The position numbers and the translations under genes were made by a program. Below, one piece after another: positions 17,647 to 25,204 of a stretch of DNA of 53,676 nucleotides (the stretch's first letter is position 1; each line of letters begins with the position of its first letter). Origin of the DNA: Lactobacillus bombicola (lineage in GTDB: Bacteria; Bacillota; Bacilli; Lactobacillales; Lactobacillaceae); NCBI RefSeq assembly GCF_900112665.1, contig NZ_FOMN01000010.1:1-53676 (forward strand). Direction: 5' to 3'. The notes below the pieces were generated by a model. The model searched no databases. It had not been told where the DNA came from and worked only from the letters and a program-made list of their open reading frames with translations.

Positions 17647-18600
17647 CTAGTCCCTCTCTTTCTTATTAGTCGGTATAATTTTTTTAAAAGAAAATTCCCA
17701 GTTACCTAAAAGTCCAGATGGCTTAAAGAGCATAATTAAAATAAGGGCAATAGCATAAATAACCATCCGAAGTGCACCAAAATTTTGTAAAACTGTATCC
17801 AAAATTCCTAAAACAATCGCGGCTAAAAATGTTCCCGTCATACTGCCTACACCACCTAGAACAACGATTACTAGAATTGAAATAGATTCCATAATACCAA
17901 AATTAGAAGGAGAAATTGTTTGAACGTATGCAGCTTGCATACTGCCAGCAATCGCTGCTGTAGCTCCGCCTAGAATAAAGGCTTCCACTTTCCACTTTGT
18001 TGTATTAATTCCCATTGCTTCGGCAGCAAGTTCATCTTCACGTACCGCTTTAATTGCTCGACCATTTCGCGAACGAATGAAGTTTAATAAAACAATTGTT
18101 GTTAAACAAACCATGATATAAACGGTTGGCCATGAACTTAGTGGGGGAATATTGAACATCCCAGCTGAACCACCAGTAATTTTCAAATTATTAATTATAT
18201 TACGAATAATTTCCGCCACACCTAAAGTAGCGATTGCTAAATAATCACCTTTGAGTCGAATAAAAGTTGCTGTACCTACAATTAGGGCAATGATACTTGC
18301 TAATACTATTCCCACGATAAGCGAGATAATAAAACCCAATTCACTGTCAAAATGTTGCGTAATAATTGCAGTAGTATAAGCACCAATTGCCATAAAGCCG
18401 GCGTGCCCCAGTGAAAATTGCCCACTAAAACCAATAATTAAGTTAAGTCCAGTCGCTAAGATAATATTAATACCAATCATTACCAGCATATTCTCAATAA
18501 AACTATCAATCACGCCAACCATAATTAAGATATTAATTAAGTAAAAACCGGCAATTATCATTATTAGCCATGATAATATATATTTCCAATTTGCTTTCAT
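17647..18600 (-). CDS. livM: Branched-chain amino acid ABC transporter permease LivM
   Basis: This 317-residue permease has about nine hydrophobic segments and the family pieces GINIILATGLNLIIGFSGQFSLGHAGFMAIGAY and AVREDELAAEAMGINTTKWK. The latter is the ATPase-contacting loop. It forms the channel with LivH. Confidence 0.93.
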   Translation of the reverse strand: MKANWKYILSWLIMIIAGFYLINILIMVGVIDSFIENMLVMIGINIILATGLNLIIGFSGQFSLGHAGFMAIGAYTTAIITQHFDSELGFIISLIVGIVLASIIALIVGTATFIRLKGDYLAIATLGVAEIIRNIINNLKITGGSAGMFNIPPLSSWPTVYIMVCLTTIVLLNFIRSRNGRAIKAVREDELAAEAMGINTTKWKVEAFILGGATAAIAGSMQAAYVQTISPSNFGIMESISILVIVVLGGVGSMTGTFLAAIVLGILDTVLQNFGALRMVIYAIALILIMLFKPSGLLGNWEFSFKKIIPTNKKERD

Positions 18601-18608
18601 CTTGCCAC

Positions 18609-19496
18609 CTAGACCTTTTCTTTAATATTTTTGCCAAAAATACCTGCTGGTAAAAAGAGCAAAATTATAATCAATACTAGGTACACAACTGCATCCTTAT
18701 ACGCAGACAGTCCAACTGATTGGAAAAGTGTTTCTAAAATTCCGATTAAAAAGCCACCGAAAGCTGCCCCTGGAACTGAACCTATCCCACCTAAAACAGC
18801 AGCTACAAAGGCTTTAATGCCCGGTGTCATTCCCATAAGCGGATCAATTGAATTATAGTACATTCCAATTAAAATTCCGGCTGCGCCTGCTAATGCTGAT
18901 CCTAACGCAAAAGTAAACGAAATTGTCTGGTTAACATTGATACCAACTAGTTCAGCTGCATCTGGATCAACCGAAACAGCCCGCATTGCGCGACCCATTT
19001 TAGTTTTTTTAATAATTAGTTGCAATAAGACCATTAAAATTAAAGCAATACCTAAAATTAAAATCTGAATATTAGAGATTAAAATACCTCCCATACTGTA
19101 GTTAACCTGTGCAATTACTTGTGGAAAACTACGTGCGTTTGAACCCACTAAATACGACATTCCATTTTCAAGTAAAAAGGAAACCCCAATAGCTGTAATC
19201 AAAACTGCTATACGTGGTGATTTACGTAATGGTCGATAAGCAAAATACTCAATCAATACCCCTGAAAGTGCACTAATTACCATTGCTGCCAAAAGAGCAG
19301 TTATAAAATTAAAGTGCCAGATATTAATTACAAAGTAGGCTGTAAATGCGCCAAGCATATAAATATCGCCGTGAGCAAAATTAATTAATTTAATAATCCC
19401 GTAGACCATACTGTACCCTAAAGCCAACAAGGCATAGATTGATCCTAGTGATAGTGCATTGATAATTTGTTGAAGAAAAGTTTGCAAACTAATCAC
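18609..19496 (-). CDS. livH: Branched-chain amino acid ABC transporter permease LivH
   Basis: This 295-residue permease contains GSIYALLALGYSMVYGIIKLINFAHGDIYMLGAF, the usual LivH N-terminus, and AMRAVSVDPDAAELVGINVN, the coupling loop. It lies 8 nt from livM and 21 nt from the binding-protein gene. Confidence 0.94.
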   Translation of the reverse strand: MISLQTFLQQIINALSLGSIYALLALGYSMVYGIIKLINFAHGDIYMLGAFTAYFVINIWHFNFITALLAAMVISALSGVLIEYFAYRPLRKSPRIAVLITAIGVSFLLENGMSYLVGSNARSFPQVIAQVNYSMGGILISNIQILILGIALILMVLLQLIIKKTKMGRAMRAVSVDPDAAELVGINVNQTISFTFALGSALAGAAGILIGMYYNSIDPLMGMTPGIKAFVAAVLGGIGSVPGAAFGGFLIGILETLFQSVGLSAYKDAVVYLVLIIILLFLPAGIFGKNIKEKV

Positions 19497-19517
19497 TCCT
19501 TTAACTTTGCTTTAATC

Positions 19518-20705
19518 TTACTTAACACTAAATGAATTACTTACTTTTCCTTTAGTCATCTCTTCAATTGCAATTGGCATTTCTGGATCGTGTGTCTTAT
19601 TAATTGTAATCTTGCCTGTAACGCCATTGAAATCTTTTATATTAGCTAATCCTTTAGTCAGCTTAGTCGAATCATCAGCTTTTTGCTCTTCAATAGCCGT
19701 CTTAATCATATAAACCGCATCATAGGCTAAAGCTGAAAAAGCTGAGGTCCCCACCTTGTAACGCTGCTTAAAGGCAGTCATAAATTTCACTGCGACTGGA
19801 TTTTTTGCCGCTAAGCGGGTTGAAAACGGTGTAGTGTAATAGATATTAGTTGCATTTTGCGCACCAGCAATTTGCGCAAGCTTAGGGTCTACCATTCCAT
19901 CGCCCCCAATAATTGGTACCTTAATCCCCATTTGCCGGGCTTGTTTAATGATTAAACCAACTTCAGTATAGTAGCCTGGAACATAAATAGCATCGATGCC
20001 TTTAGCCTTAAAAGAAGTTAACACTGCATTAAAGTCTTTATCGCCGGCTGAATAAGTTTGACTATCAACTATCTTTCCTTTATATGTTGCTTTAAAAGCT
20101 TTGGCTAAGCCTGTACCATAATCACTTGAATTATCTGCATAGATTGCTACTTTCTTCGCTTTTAATTTATTTGTCACAAACTTGGCAGCATTTTCACCTT
20201 GGATATTATTTTGAAAACAAGTCCGAAATACATAAGGCTGGACTTTACCATTTTTTTGTAAGGTAAAACTTGGATCAGTTGCAGATGGACTAATAAAAGG
20301 AACTGCCGCCTTAGTAATATTAGGAATTTGTGCTGTACCAGCATTAGTGGTTGCTGGGCCAACAATTGCTGCTACCTTATCTTTAGTAGCCAATTGAGTC
20401 CCTACAGAAGCAGACGTAGCAATTGAAGATTTATTATCGTGAATAATTAGCTTAATTTTTTTCTTATGCCCATTAACATCAATTCCGCCAGCTTTGTTTA
20501 TCTCAGAAGCAGCTAATTGAATACCCTGCTTTTCTGCATTTCCATAGCCAGCAGCTGCACCGGACAGTTCCATATTGACACCAATTTTAATTGTCTCCTT
20601 ATCTTGGTGAGTTCCATTACTGTTATTGTTTTTGGCAATACTACAACCTGTTAGCATCATGGCTGCTATCGTTGTCAAACCCAGTATTCTTTTGAATTTT
20701 TTCAT
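19518..20705 (-). CDS. livJ: Branched-chain amino acid-binding lipoprotein LivJ
   Basis: This 395-residue solute-binding protein has a lipoprotein signal with lipobox LTGC (Cys21), then the periplasmic-binding type I fold of Leu/Ile/Val receptors: IKIGVNMELSGAAAGYGNAEKQGIQLAASEIN and AIVGPATTNAGTAQIPNITKAAVPFISPSATDP. It delivers the amino acid to LivHM. It is the first structural gene of the operon; a 246-nt leader with peptide and attenuator lies before it. Confidence 0.94.
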   Translation of the reverse strand: MKKFKRILGLTTIAAMMLTGCSIAKNNNSNGTHQDKETIKIGVNMELSGAAAGYGNAEKQGIQLAASEINKAGGIDVNGHKKKIKLIIHDNKSSIATSASVGTQLATKDKVAAIVGPATTNAGTAQIPNITKAAVPFISPSATDPSFTLQKNGKVQPYVFRTCFQNNIQGENAAKFVTNKLKAKKVAIYADNSSDYGTGLAKAFKATYKGKIVDSQTYSAGDKDFNAVLTSFKAKGIDAIYVPGYYTEVGLIIKQARQMGIKVPIIGGDGMVDPKLAQIAGAQNATNIYYTTPFSTRLAAKNPVAVKFMTAFKQRYKVGTSAFSALAYDAVYMIKTAIEEQKADDSTKLTKGLANIKDFNGVTGKITINKTHDPEMPIAIEEMTKGKVSNSFSVK

Positions 20706-20736
20706 TTTTTCTCCTTTTTATTGACTATTAGCCATC

Positions 20737-20861
20737 AAAAAACCTCATTCATCGAACTGAATGAGGCTTAATTAATTTGTTAGTCAAGCCTCATTCATAA
20801 AATGCAAACAAGGACTTAACAAACTTAAACTACACTAGTAATTTCTTTTGAATTAAGTCCT
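20737..20861 (-). promoter_or_regulatory. Transcription attenuator of the liv operon
   Basis: Five pairing segments are seen on the minus strand, in order. A is AGGACTTAA (20861-20853), overlapping the leader stop codon. B is TTAAGTCCT (20819-20811), perfectly complementary to A. C is GAATGAGGCTT (20796-20786) and D is AAGCCTCATTC (20769-20759), an 11-bp antiterminator. E is TGAATGAGG (20751-20743), which pairs with the D side (20766-20758) as a 9-bp terminator followed by T6 (20742-20737). B can also pair partly with sequence next to C. The C:D and D:E helices exclude each other. This fits ribosome-controlled attenuation; function is inferred. Confidence 0.82.
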
Positions 20862-20945
20862 ACAGCAAATAATCAACACGGCTACTAAGTTTACGATGGC
20901 AATTACTCCAATGTTTGATTGAATATTAAAATATTTAGTTTTCAT
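20853..20945 (-). CDS. Leader peptide rich in Ile/Val/Leu
   Basis: This 30-codon frame is preceded by GGAGG (20958-20954) with an 8-nt spacer before ATG. Residues 12-26 hold 11 branched-chain residues out of 15 (5 Ile, 4 Val, 2 Leu). The stop codon falls inside hairpin arm A. Such a composition just before a branched-chain amino-acid transporter is what an attenuation leader needs: ribosomes stall here when charged tRNAs are scarce. A small membrane peptide is a less likely alternative. Confidence 0.8.
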   Translation of the reverse strand: MKTKYFNIQSNIGVIAIVNLVAVLIICCRT

Positions 20946-20982
20946 TAAAGTAACCTCCAATAATTTTAATTTAATATTTAGA

Positions 20983-21014
20983 ATTATAAGTAATAATTAT
21001 TATATTGTCAAGTT
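20983..21014 (-). promoter_or_regulatory. Probable liv operon promoter
   Basis: Perfect hexamers TTGACA (21014-21009) and TATAAT (20988-20983) lie on the minus strand, but with a 20-nt spacer, longer than the usual 16-18. The -10 box is well placed to start the leader about 15-20 nt before its ribosome site. Confidence 0.55.
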
Positions 21015-21043
21015 ATTTTTAAATATTAAATTATTTTTTGCTA

Positions 21044-21080
21044 TCTAAAAAGGTAACATGATATGTTACCTTTTTAGATA
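21044..21080. terminator. Hairpin separating the exporter relic from the liv operon
   Basis: A long inverted repeat (TATCTAAAAAGGTAACAT and its complement, ending at 21080) contains A5/T5 tracts, so it can act in both directions. The left boundary is approximate. It would stop transcription from the relic permease just before the liv promoter. Confidence 0.75.
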
Positions 21081-21084
21081 CGCT

Positions 21085-21811
21085 TTATTTATACTCTACT
21101 ACCACTTTTTTATATAGCTTGACGGTCAAAAGATAATATAACAAGTATAAAAGGCCAAAAATTATAAATGGTATCCAGATATTATGATACGGATCTGGTA
21201 ATAAGCTGCGAAAAAGTTGTAAACCAAACAAAACGTCGATTATTCCCAAACCAGCTGGCAATAAAAATAAAGTCCCAATTTCATAATTAATTGACTGTTT
21301 AAGTAGTTGCTTTCTAATTCCAATTTTATTCAACATTTGATAACGGGCCTTATCCTTACTAACTCCATTCAAAACCTTAAACATTAAAGTCGAAGCAAGC
21401 ATAGTTAAAAAAGCAATCCCCAAGAAAAAGCCCATAAATTCAAACCCACTAGTTAAATTAATTAGTAGCTGATAATTATTTGGTTTACTTTTATCATAAA
21501 TCGCAGAATACTTTGGGTTTTCATGTAACTGTAATTTTTGAATTCGCAATAATATTGGATAAGCATAATCAAAATCTTTAACATTCAGTAAAGTTATAAA
21601 TCTACGCTTACCTTGTAGCCTTTGCCATTTAGTTGGTGAAACCACGCGAACTGCTTTCCCGCTGCCATTAATTAACATATCTTTTAGATTATTAGCAGCA
21701 GTACCCGTATACGCTAATTCATGTATTGGAAATTTTTGTACTTTATATAGCGGCTGTTCATTTTTTAGATAAAACTTGAGCTCCTTAAGCGACTTATCTT
21801 TAAACTGAATT
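21085..21811 (-). pseudogene. FtsX-like ABC permease, N-terminally truncated
   Basis: The intact tail (21085-21678) has three hydrophobic segments: GFFLGIAFLTMLASTLMFKVL, YEIGTLFLLPAGLGIIDVLFGLQL and IPFIIFGLLYLLYYLLTVKLY. The loop KDKARYQMLNKIGIRKQLLK between the first two is typical of the C-terminal FtsX domain of peptide-export and bacitracin-type transporters. The frame continues upstream without ATG to a TAA near 21811, after which similarity is lost. With the broken ATPase next to it, this is a decayed exporter. Confidence 0.82.
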
Positions 21812-21849
21812 TATTTAAAATAAAGATATCGCTTTGTTTCCTTTTTCGA

Positions 21850-22250
21850 GATTATCAACCCTTAACTAATTGATTACCAATTCTCCCATCCTTAATAAAT
21901 AAAATACGACTAGCAAAACTAGCAGCAAATGGGGCATGCGTGGCCCTTGCAGTAGTCACTTAATCATTTTGGTTTAAGTCGGCTATAGTCTCAAGTAATT
22001 CTCTGGCACTTTTTGTGTCTGGTGCGCCCTTTGGTTCATCAGCTAATAAAATCGCCGAATTATGTACTTAAGCCCGAGCTGTTGCTACTCGCTACTTTTG
22101 ATCACCAGATATTTCTACTGGATATTTAGCTAAAATTGAACTGATCTTCAATCTGGTAGCAATCATTTAACCAAAAGATTAATATGCTTAACCGTCATCC
22201 CCTGCAGAAATAGTAGTAAGGCAATATTTTCTTCATTGGTCAAATTTTCT
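21850..22250 (-). pseudogene. Decayed ABC transporter ATPase
   Basis: Minus-strand fragments show an ABC signature-like stretch (EISGDQK, stop, RVATARA) and Walker B (AILLADEPKGAPDTKSARELLETIADLN), followed by THAPFAASFASRILFIKDG and GNQLV. Several in-frame stops interrupt it. It is the partner of the truncated FtsX-like permease just downstream; the Walker A part was not found. Confidence 0.8.
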
Positions 22251-22259
22251 AATAATTAA

Positions 22260-22310
22260 TAAGAAAACCCCCGAATTGGAATCTTTGTCCAATTCCGGGG
22301 GTTAACTTCA
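22260..22310 (-). repeat. Solitary IS3-family terminus
   Basis: These 51 bp match 8933-8983, the right end of the IS element, with one mismatch, and include the terminal hairpin and inverted-repeat tip. No transposase is attached. It marks a second, deleted insertion next to the ruined exporter. Confidence 0.9.
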
Positions 22311-22338
22311 ACTCTTTTTAAAAAATATTTTTAAAGCA

Positions 22339-22953
22339 TTAACTAAGCCGATGTAAAACTTTTAATAGCGGTGAAACAACTATTGGCGTTACAATGGCCG
22401 TAAAAATCATTTCAACTAACCCATTCAGACCTAATGCAAGAAACAGCACCTTAATTAATGGTATATTATGGTCGAAATTCCCCAGATAACCAATGAGTTG
22501 TGTAGAATTGTGCATGAAAATAATACTAGTCAATAAAATAACCATAATTGTATTAGTTAAAGAAGCTATAGCACCCGCGCCTATATAACTGAATTCTTTA
22601 ATTCTACTAGATTTTTGTGCAAATACCTGCCCAATCATACCCGAAAACAATCCAGCCAATACACTAGGAAGCACTGCAATAATCGGATTACGAAATAGCA
22701 TCAAACTGACCATATCCCCCGGTTGAGTAATAGCTAAATAAAGCCGAAGCCCGCCCCAAAATAAGCCAAAGATGGCACCAGCTCTGGGGCCCATTAATAA
22801 AGAATAAATAGCAACTGTTAACGGGACAGTAGTTATTGCTGGCAAGGCTGGCAATATCCTAATATAACCAATATTGGGTACAAAAGTTTGAAGCAAAAAA
22901 ATTGCTACAAATAGAGCAGTAATTGCTAAATTTCTGGTTTGTTTTCTCTGCAT
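22339..22953 (-). CDS. ECF transporter S component
   Basis: This 204-residue membrane protein has about six hydrophobic helices and the start MQRKQTRNLAITALFVAIFLLQTF, where the first helix carries the alanine-rich surface that contacts EcfT in these vitamin receptors. It also has SLLMGPRAGAIFGLFWGGLRLYL. It resembles the pantothenate/folate-type S components, but the substrate cannot be fixed from sequence; pantothenate would fit with coaA 11 kb away. It is a single gene, so it must share an EcfA/T module encoded elsewhere. Confidence 0.82.
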   Translation of the reverse strand: MQRKQTRNLAITALFVAIFLLQTFVPNIGYIRILPALPAITTVPLTVAIYSLLMGPRAGAIFGLFWGGLRLYLAITQPGDMVSLMLFRNPIIAVLPSVLAGLFSGMIGQVFAQKSSRIKEFSYIGAGAIASLTNTIMVILLTSIIFMHNSTQLIGYLGNFDHNIPLIKVLFLALGLNGLVEMIFTAIVTPIVVSPLLKVLHRLS

Positions 22954-23048
22954 TTTTTCTCCTCAAAATAATCATGTTATCCATAATTTACTTAATTTAC
23001 CAACAATAATCACATATTTTATTATATTTAGTAAAAACTACGCTTTAT

Positions 23049-23840
23049 CTAATGTGACCGATTCCTAATAAAAAAATTTTTCAATTTTGCTGCTTCTTCG
23101 GTCAGTTTTTCATTATCATCTACTTGGGATAATTTGTATCCAACAAAATAAGGCGATGTGACAAAGCGTGGAATTAATTTAGCACATATACCATTATCAT
23201 TTCGGGGATAAAAAAACAAATTATAAGATTTACACCGTCCATTTGCTAATTCAGTTAAGAGATATTTTGCTGCTATTTGAATCCAATCAGCCCATAAATC
23301 AATTGCTGCTAAACTAAGTAAATTTATATTTATTTCAATATATCCTTGCACTGGCTGCGTGGCAATATTCACTTCTACATGACTACTAGCAAATAATGAG
23401 ATGCCACTAAAATTACTTGCTGAAATATACTTATAACCATTTTTATGCTTTAGTCCCACAATTTGCATGTGGGGATGAACCAATGAACCACCAGCAGCAG
23501 GACCAAAATTTTTATACCATAAAACTGAGCTAAACTGTTGTTTATTCATATCGCGAAAACATTCTAAAGCAAAATTCAGCAGTTTTCGGTTATACTTATA
23601 CGAATAAGTTGTAATGTCACCGCAATGATCGCCAGATTCAATGATAATTGTCTGCGTTGTATCTTGAAGAGTCGGAAATTTATTATGTAGCCAAATCATT
23701 TCACCTTTTTGAACATAGATATCTTTTAAATTATCTACTTGGCAAAATGGACAACTATCATTAATTACCGTCGTTTTGTAAGAATTAGGTTTCCCTTGAG
23801 CAAGTTTGAAATCAAAGACTAAGGGCTCAGTATCTTTCAT
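23049..23840 (-). CDS. DUF4931 / GalT-like HIT-superfamily protein
   Basis: This 263-residue protein has an N-terminal zinc-type pair CPFCQVDNL (residues ~31-34) and the nucleotidyl-transfer motif GGSLVHPHMQIVGLKH (HPHMQ), as in galactose-1-phosphate uridylyltransferases. It matches the DUF4931 group of Lactobacillales. The real substrate is unknown. It has a good ribosome site (AGGAGGG) and stands alone. Confidence 0.82.
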   Translation of the reverse strand: MKDTEPLVFDFKLAQGKPNSYKTTVINDSCPFCQVDNLKDIYVQKGEMIWLHNKFPTLQDTTQTIIIESGDHCGDITTYSYKYNRKLLNFALECFRDMNKQQFSSVLWYKNFGPAAGGSLVHPHMQIVGLKHKNGYKYISASNFSGISLFASSHVEVNIATQPVQGYIEININLLSLAAIDLWADWIQIAAKYLLTELANGRCKSYNLFFYPRNDNGICAKLIPRFVTSPYFVGYKLSQVDDNEKLTEEAAKLKNFFIRNRSH

Positions 23841-23921
23841 TATTCCCTCCTAATGTTTTACTACTGCTACAATAGATGATAAAATGTATTTGCGACTACT
23901 TTTAAAAATTACGTTTATATA

Positions 23922-25145
23922 GTGAGTGAATTTATGCAATCAAGAAGAAAACTAAAAAAACACAATAATCGCAATAATCTTTACTTAGTCCTGGCGGGAT
24001 TTATACTAATCTTTGCCGTTATTTTTGGAGTTATTTCATATAACAACCATATTGCCGCACAAGAGCAAGCCAAAAAGTTTGCTACGACTCATTTTAATCC
24101 AAATGTAAATATCTATGGCGTAAAAGTTGGTAAGTTAACCATTAACAAAGCTACTAAAAAAATAAATAAACAAGCAAACAATGTCATTGTATTAGAAAAA
24201 GGCAAAGTTTCCACTGAGCGAGACCCAAATATTGATACAATTAACAAACAACAAGTAACAAATTTTTTTAAAAAGCAACATACTACTATGCCGAGCAAAC
24301 AGAACTATATATTTGCCAATAATGAGTTAGATGCTGCTAACAAAAAAATGCAAACGGTAAGTGACACTATTGTCAATTATAAAGTTGCCAATAAGATATA
24401 TAAATTAGAAGCCAAAAAACTAATTAATCAGGCCGTCTTTAAACAAGGGAAGTATACTTTTACTAATTCTGAAAACTTAGTAGCTGAACTAAATAAAATT
24501 GACCGCGCTGTTTCAACAATTCACCAAAAATATACCTTTGCTGTTCCAACCAGGAATCAAGTATCTGGTAAAAAAATTACAGTGAAAAATCAAAGTTATG
24601 GTTGGGGAATCTATGTAAAGAAAGCCCAGTCTGCTGTTGAGCAGGCATTTTTAAACGGAACAAAAACTTTAGATGGAAAAGATTATATTTATGGCTTAGG
24701 ATACAGCACGTATGGTTTAGGATACGGTAAAACTAATCATGGCATTGGTAATAACTATATTGTAGTTTCCTTAAAAAAACAAGAACTATGGGTTGTAAAA
24801 AATGGTAAGCTTGCCGTTCATTTAAACGACATTGTTACTGGAACTAAAGTTGGCAACAAATCAAATGTAACACCTGAAGGGGTCTGGTACATTCATTACA
24901 AGCAATCTCCTGCAACTTTACGTGGTCGTAACAACGATGGCTCTAAATATGCTTCTCCAGTTAAGTATTGGATGCCATTCACCTTAAGTGGTTGCGGCTT
25001 TCATGACGCCAGTTGGCGTAGCGACTGGAGTAAAAGAGCATACTTACGTGGTGGATCACATGGTTGTGTTAATATTAAGCCTAGTGAAGTCAAATATGTA
25101 TGGAGCAATATAAGCAAACACGAACCAGTTATCATTTACAATTAA
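23922..25145 (+). CDS. L,D-transpeptidase (YkuD domain) with membrane anchor
   Basis: This 407-residue protein has a basic N-terminus, one transmembrane helix (~22-42), a PG_binding_4-like middle (INKATKKINKQANN...), and a C-terminal YkuD domain (from NYIVVSLKKQELWVV). The catalytic motif is SHGCVNIK with His380 and Cys382. It cross-links or modifies peptidoglycan outside the membrane. The start is either GTG 23922 or ATG 23934; neither has a strong ribosome site. Confidence 0.9.
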   Translation: MSEFMQSRRKLKKHNNRNNLYLVLAGFILIFAVIFGVISYNNHIAAQEQAKKFATTHFNPNVNIYGVKVGKLTINKATKKINKQANNVIVLEKGKVSTERDPNIDTINKQQVTNFFKKQHTTMPSKQNYIFANNELDAANKKMQTVSDTIVNYKVANKIYKLEAKKLINQAVFKQGKYTFTNSENLVAELNKIDRAVSTIHQKYTFAVPTRNQVSGKKITVKNQSYGWGIYVKKAQSAVEQAFLNGTKTLDGKDYIYGLGYSTYGLGYGKTNHGIGNNYIVVSLKKQELWVVKNGKLAVHLNDIVTGTKVGNKSNVTPEGVWYIHYKQSPATLRGRNNDGSKYASPVKYWMPFTLSGCGFHDASWRSDWSKRAYLRGGSHGCVNIKPSEVKYVWSNISKHEPVIIYN

Positions 25146-25155
25146 ATTTAATAAT

Positions 25156-25188
25156 AAAAAAGCATTATCAAATTGATAATGCTTTTTT
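25156..25188. terminator. Bidirectional terminator between ykuD-like gene and pepN
   Basis: A perfect 15-bp stem AAAAAAGCATTATCA / TGATAATGCTTTTTT has a 3-nt loop. It serves both converging genes. Confidence 0.92.
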
Positions 25189-25204
25189 ACATCCAGCTAA
25201 TTAT

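Noticed and set aside
20853-20945. The leader peptide as an independent membrane peptide or toxin
   Set aside because: Its hydrophobic residues are nearly all Ile/Val/Leu, and its stop codon sits in an attenuator hairpin before a branched-chain transporter, so the regulatory reading is stronger.
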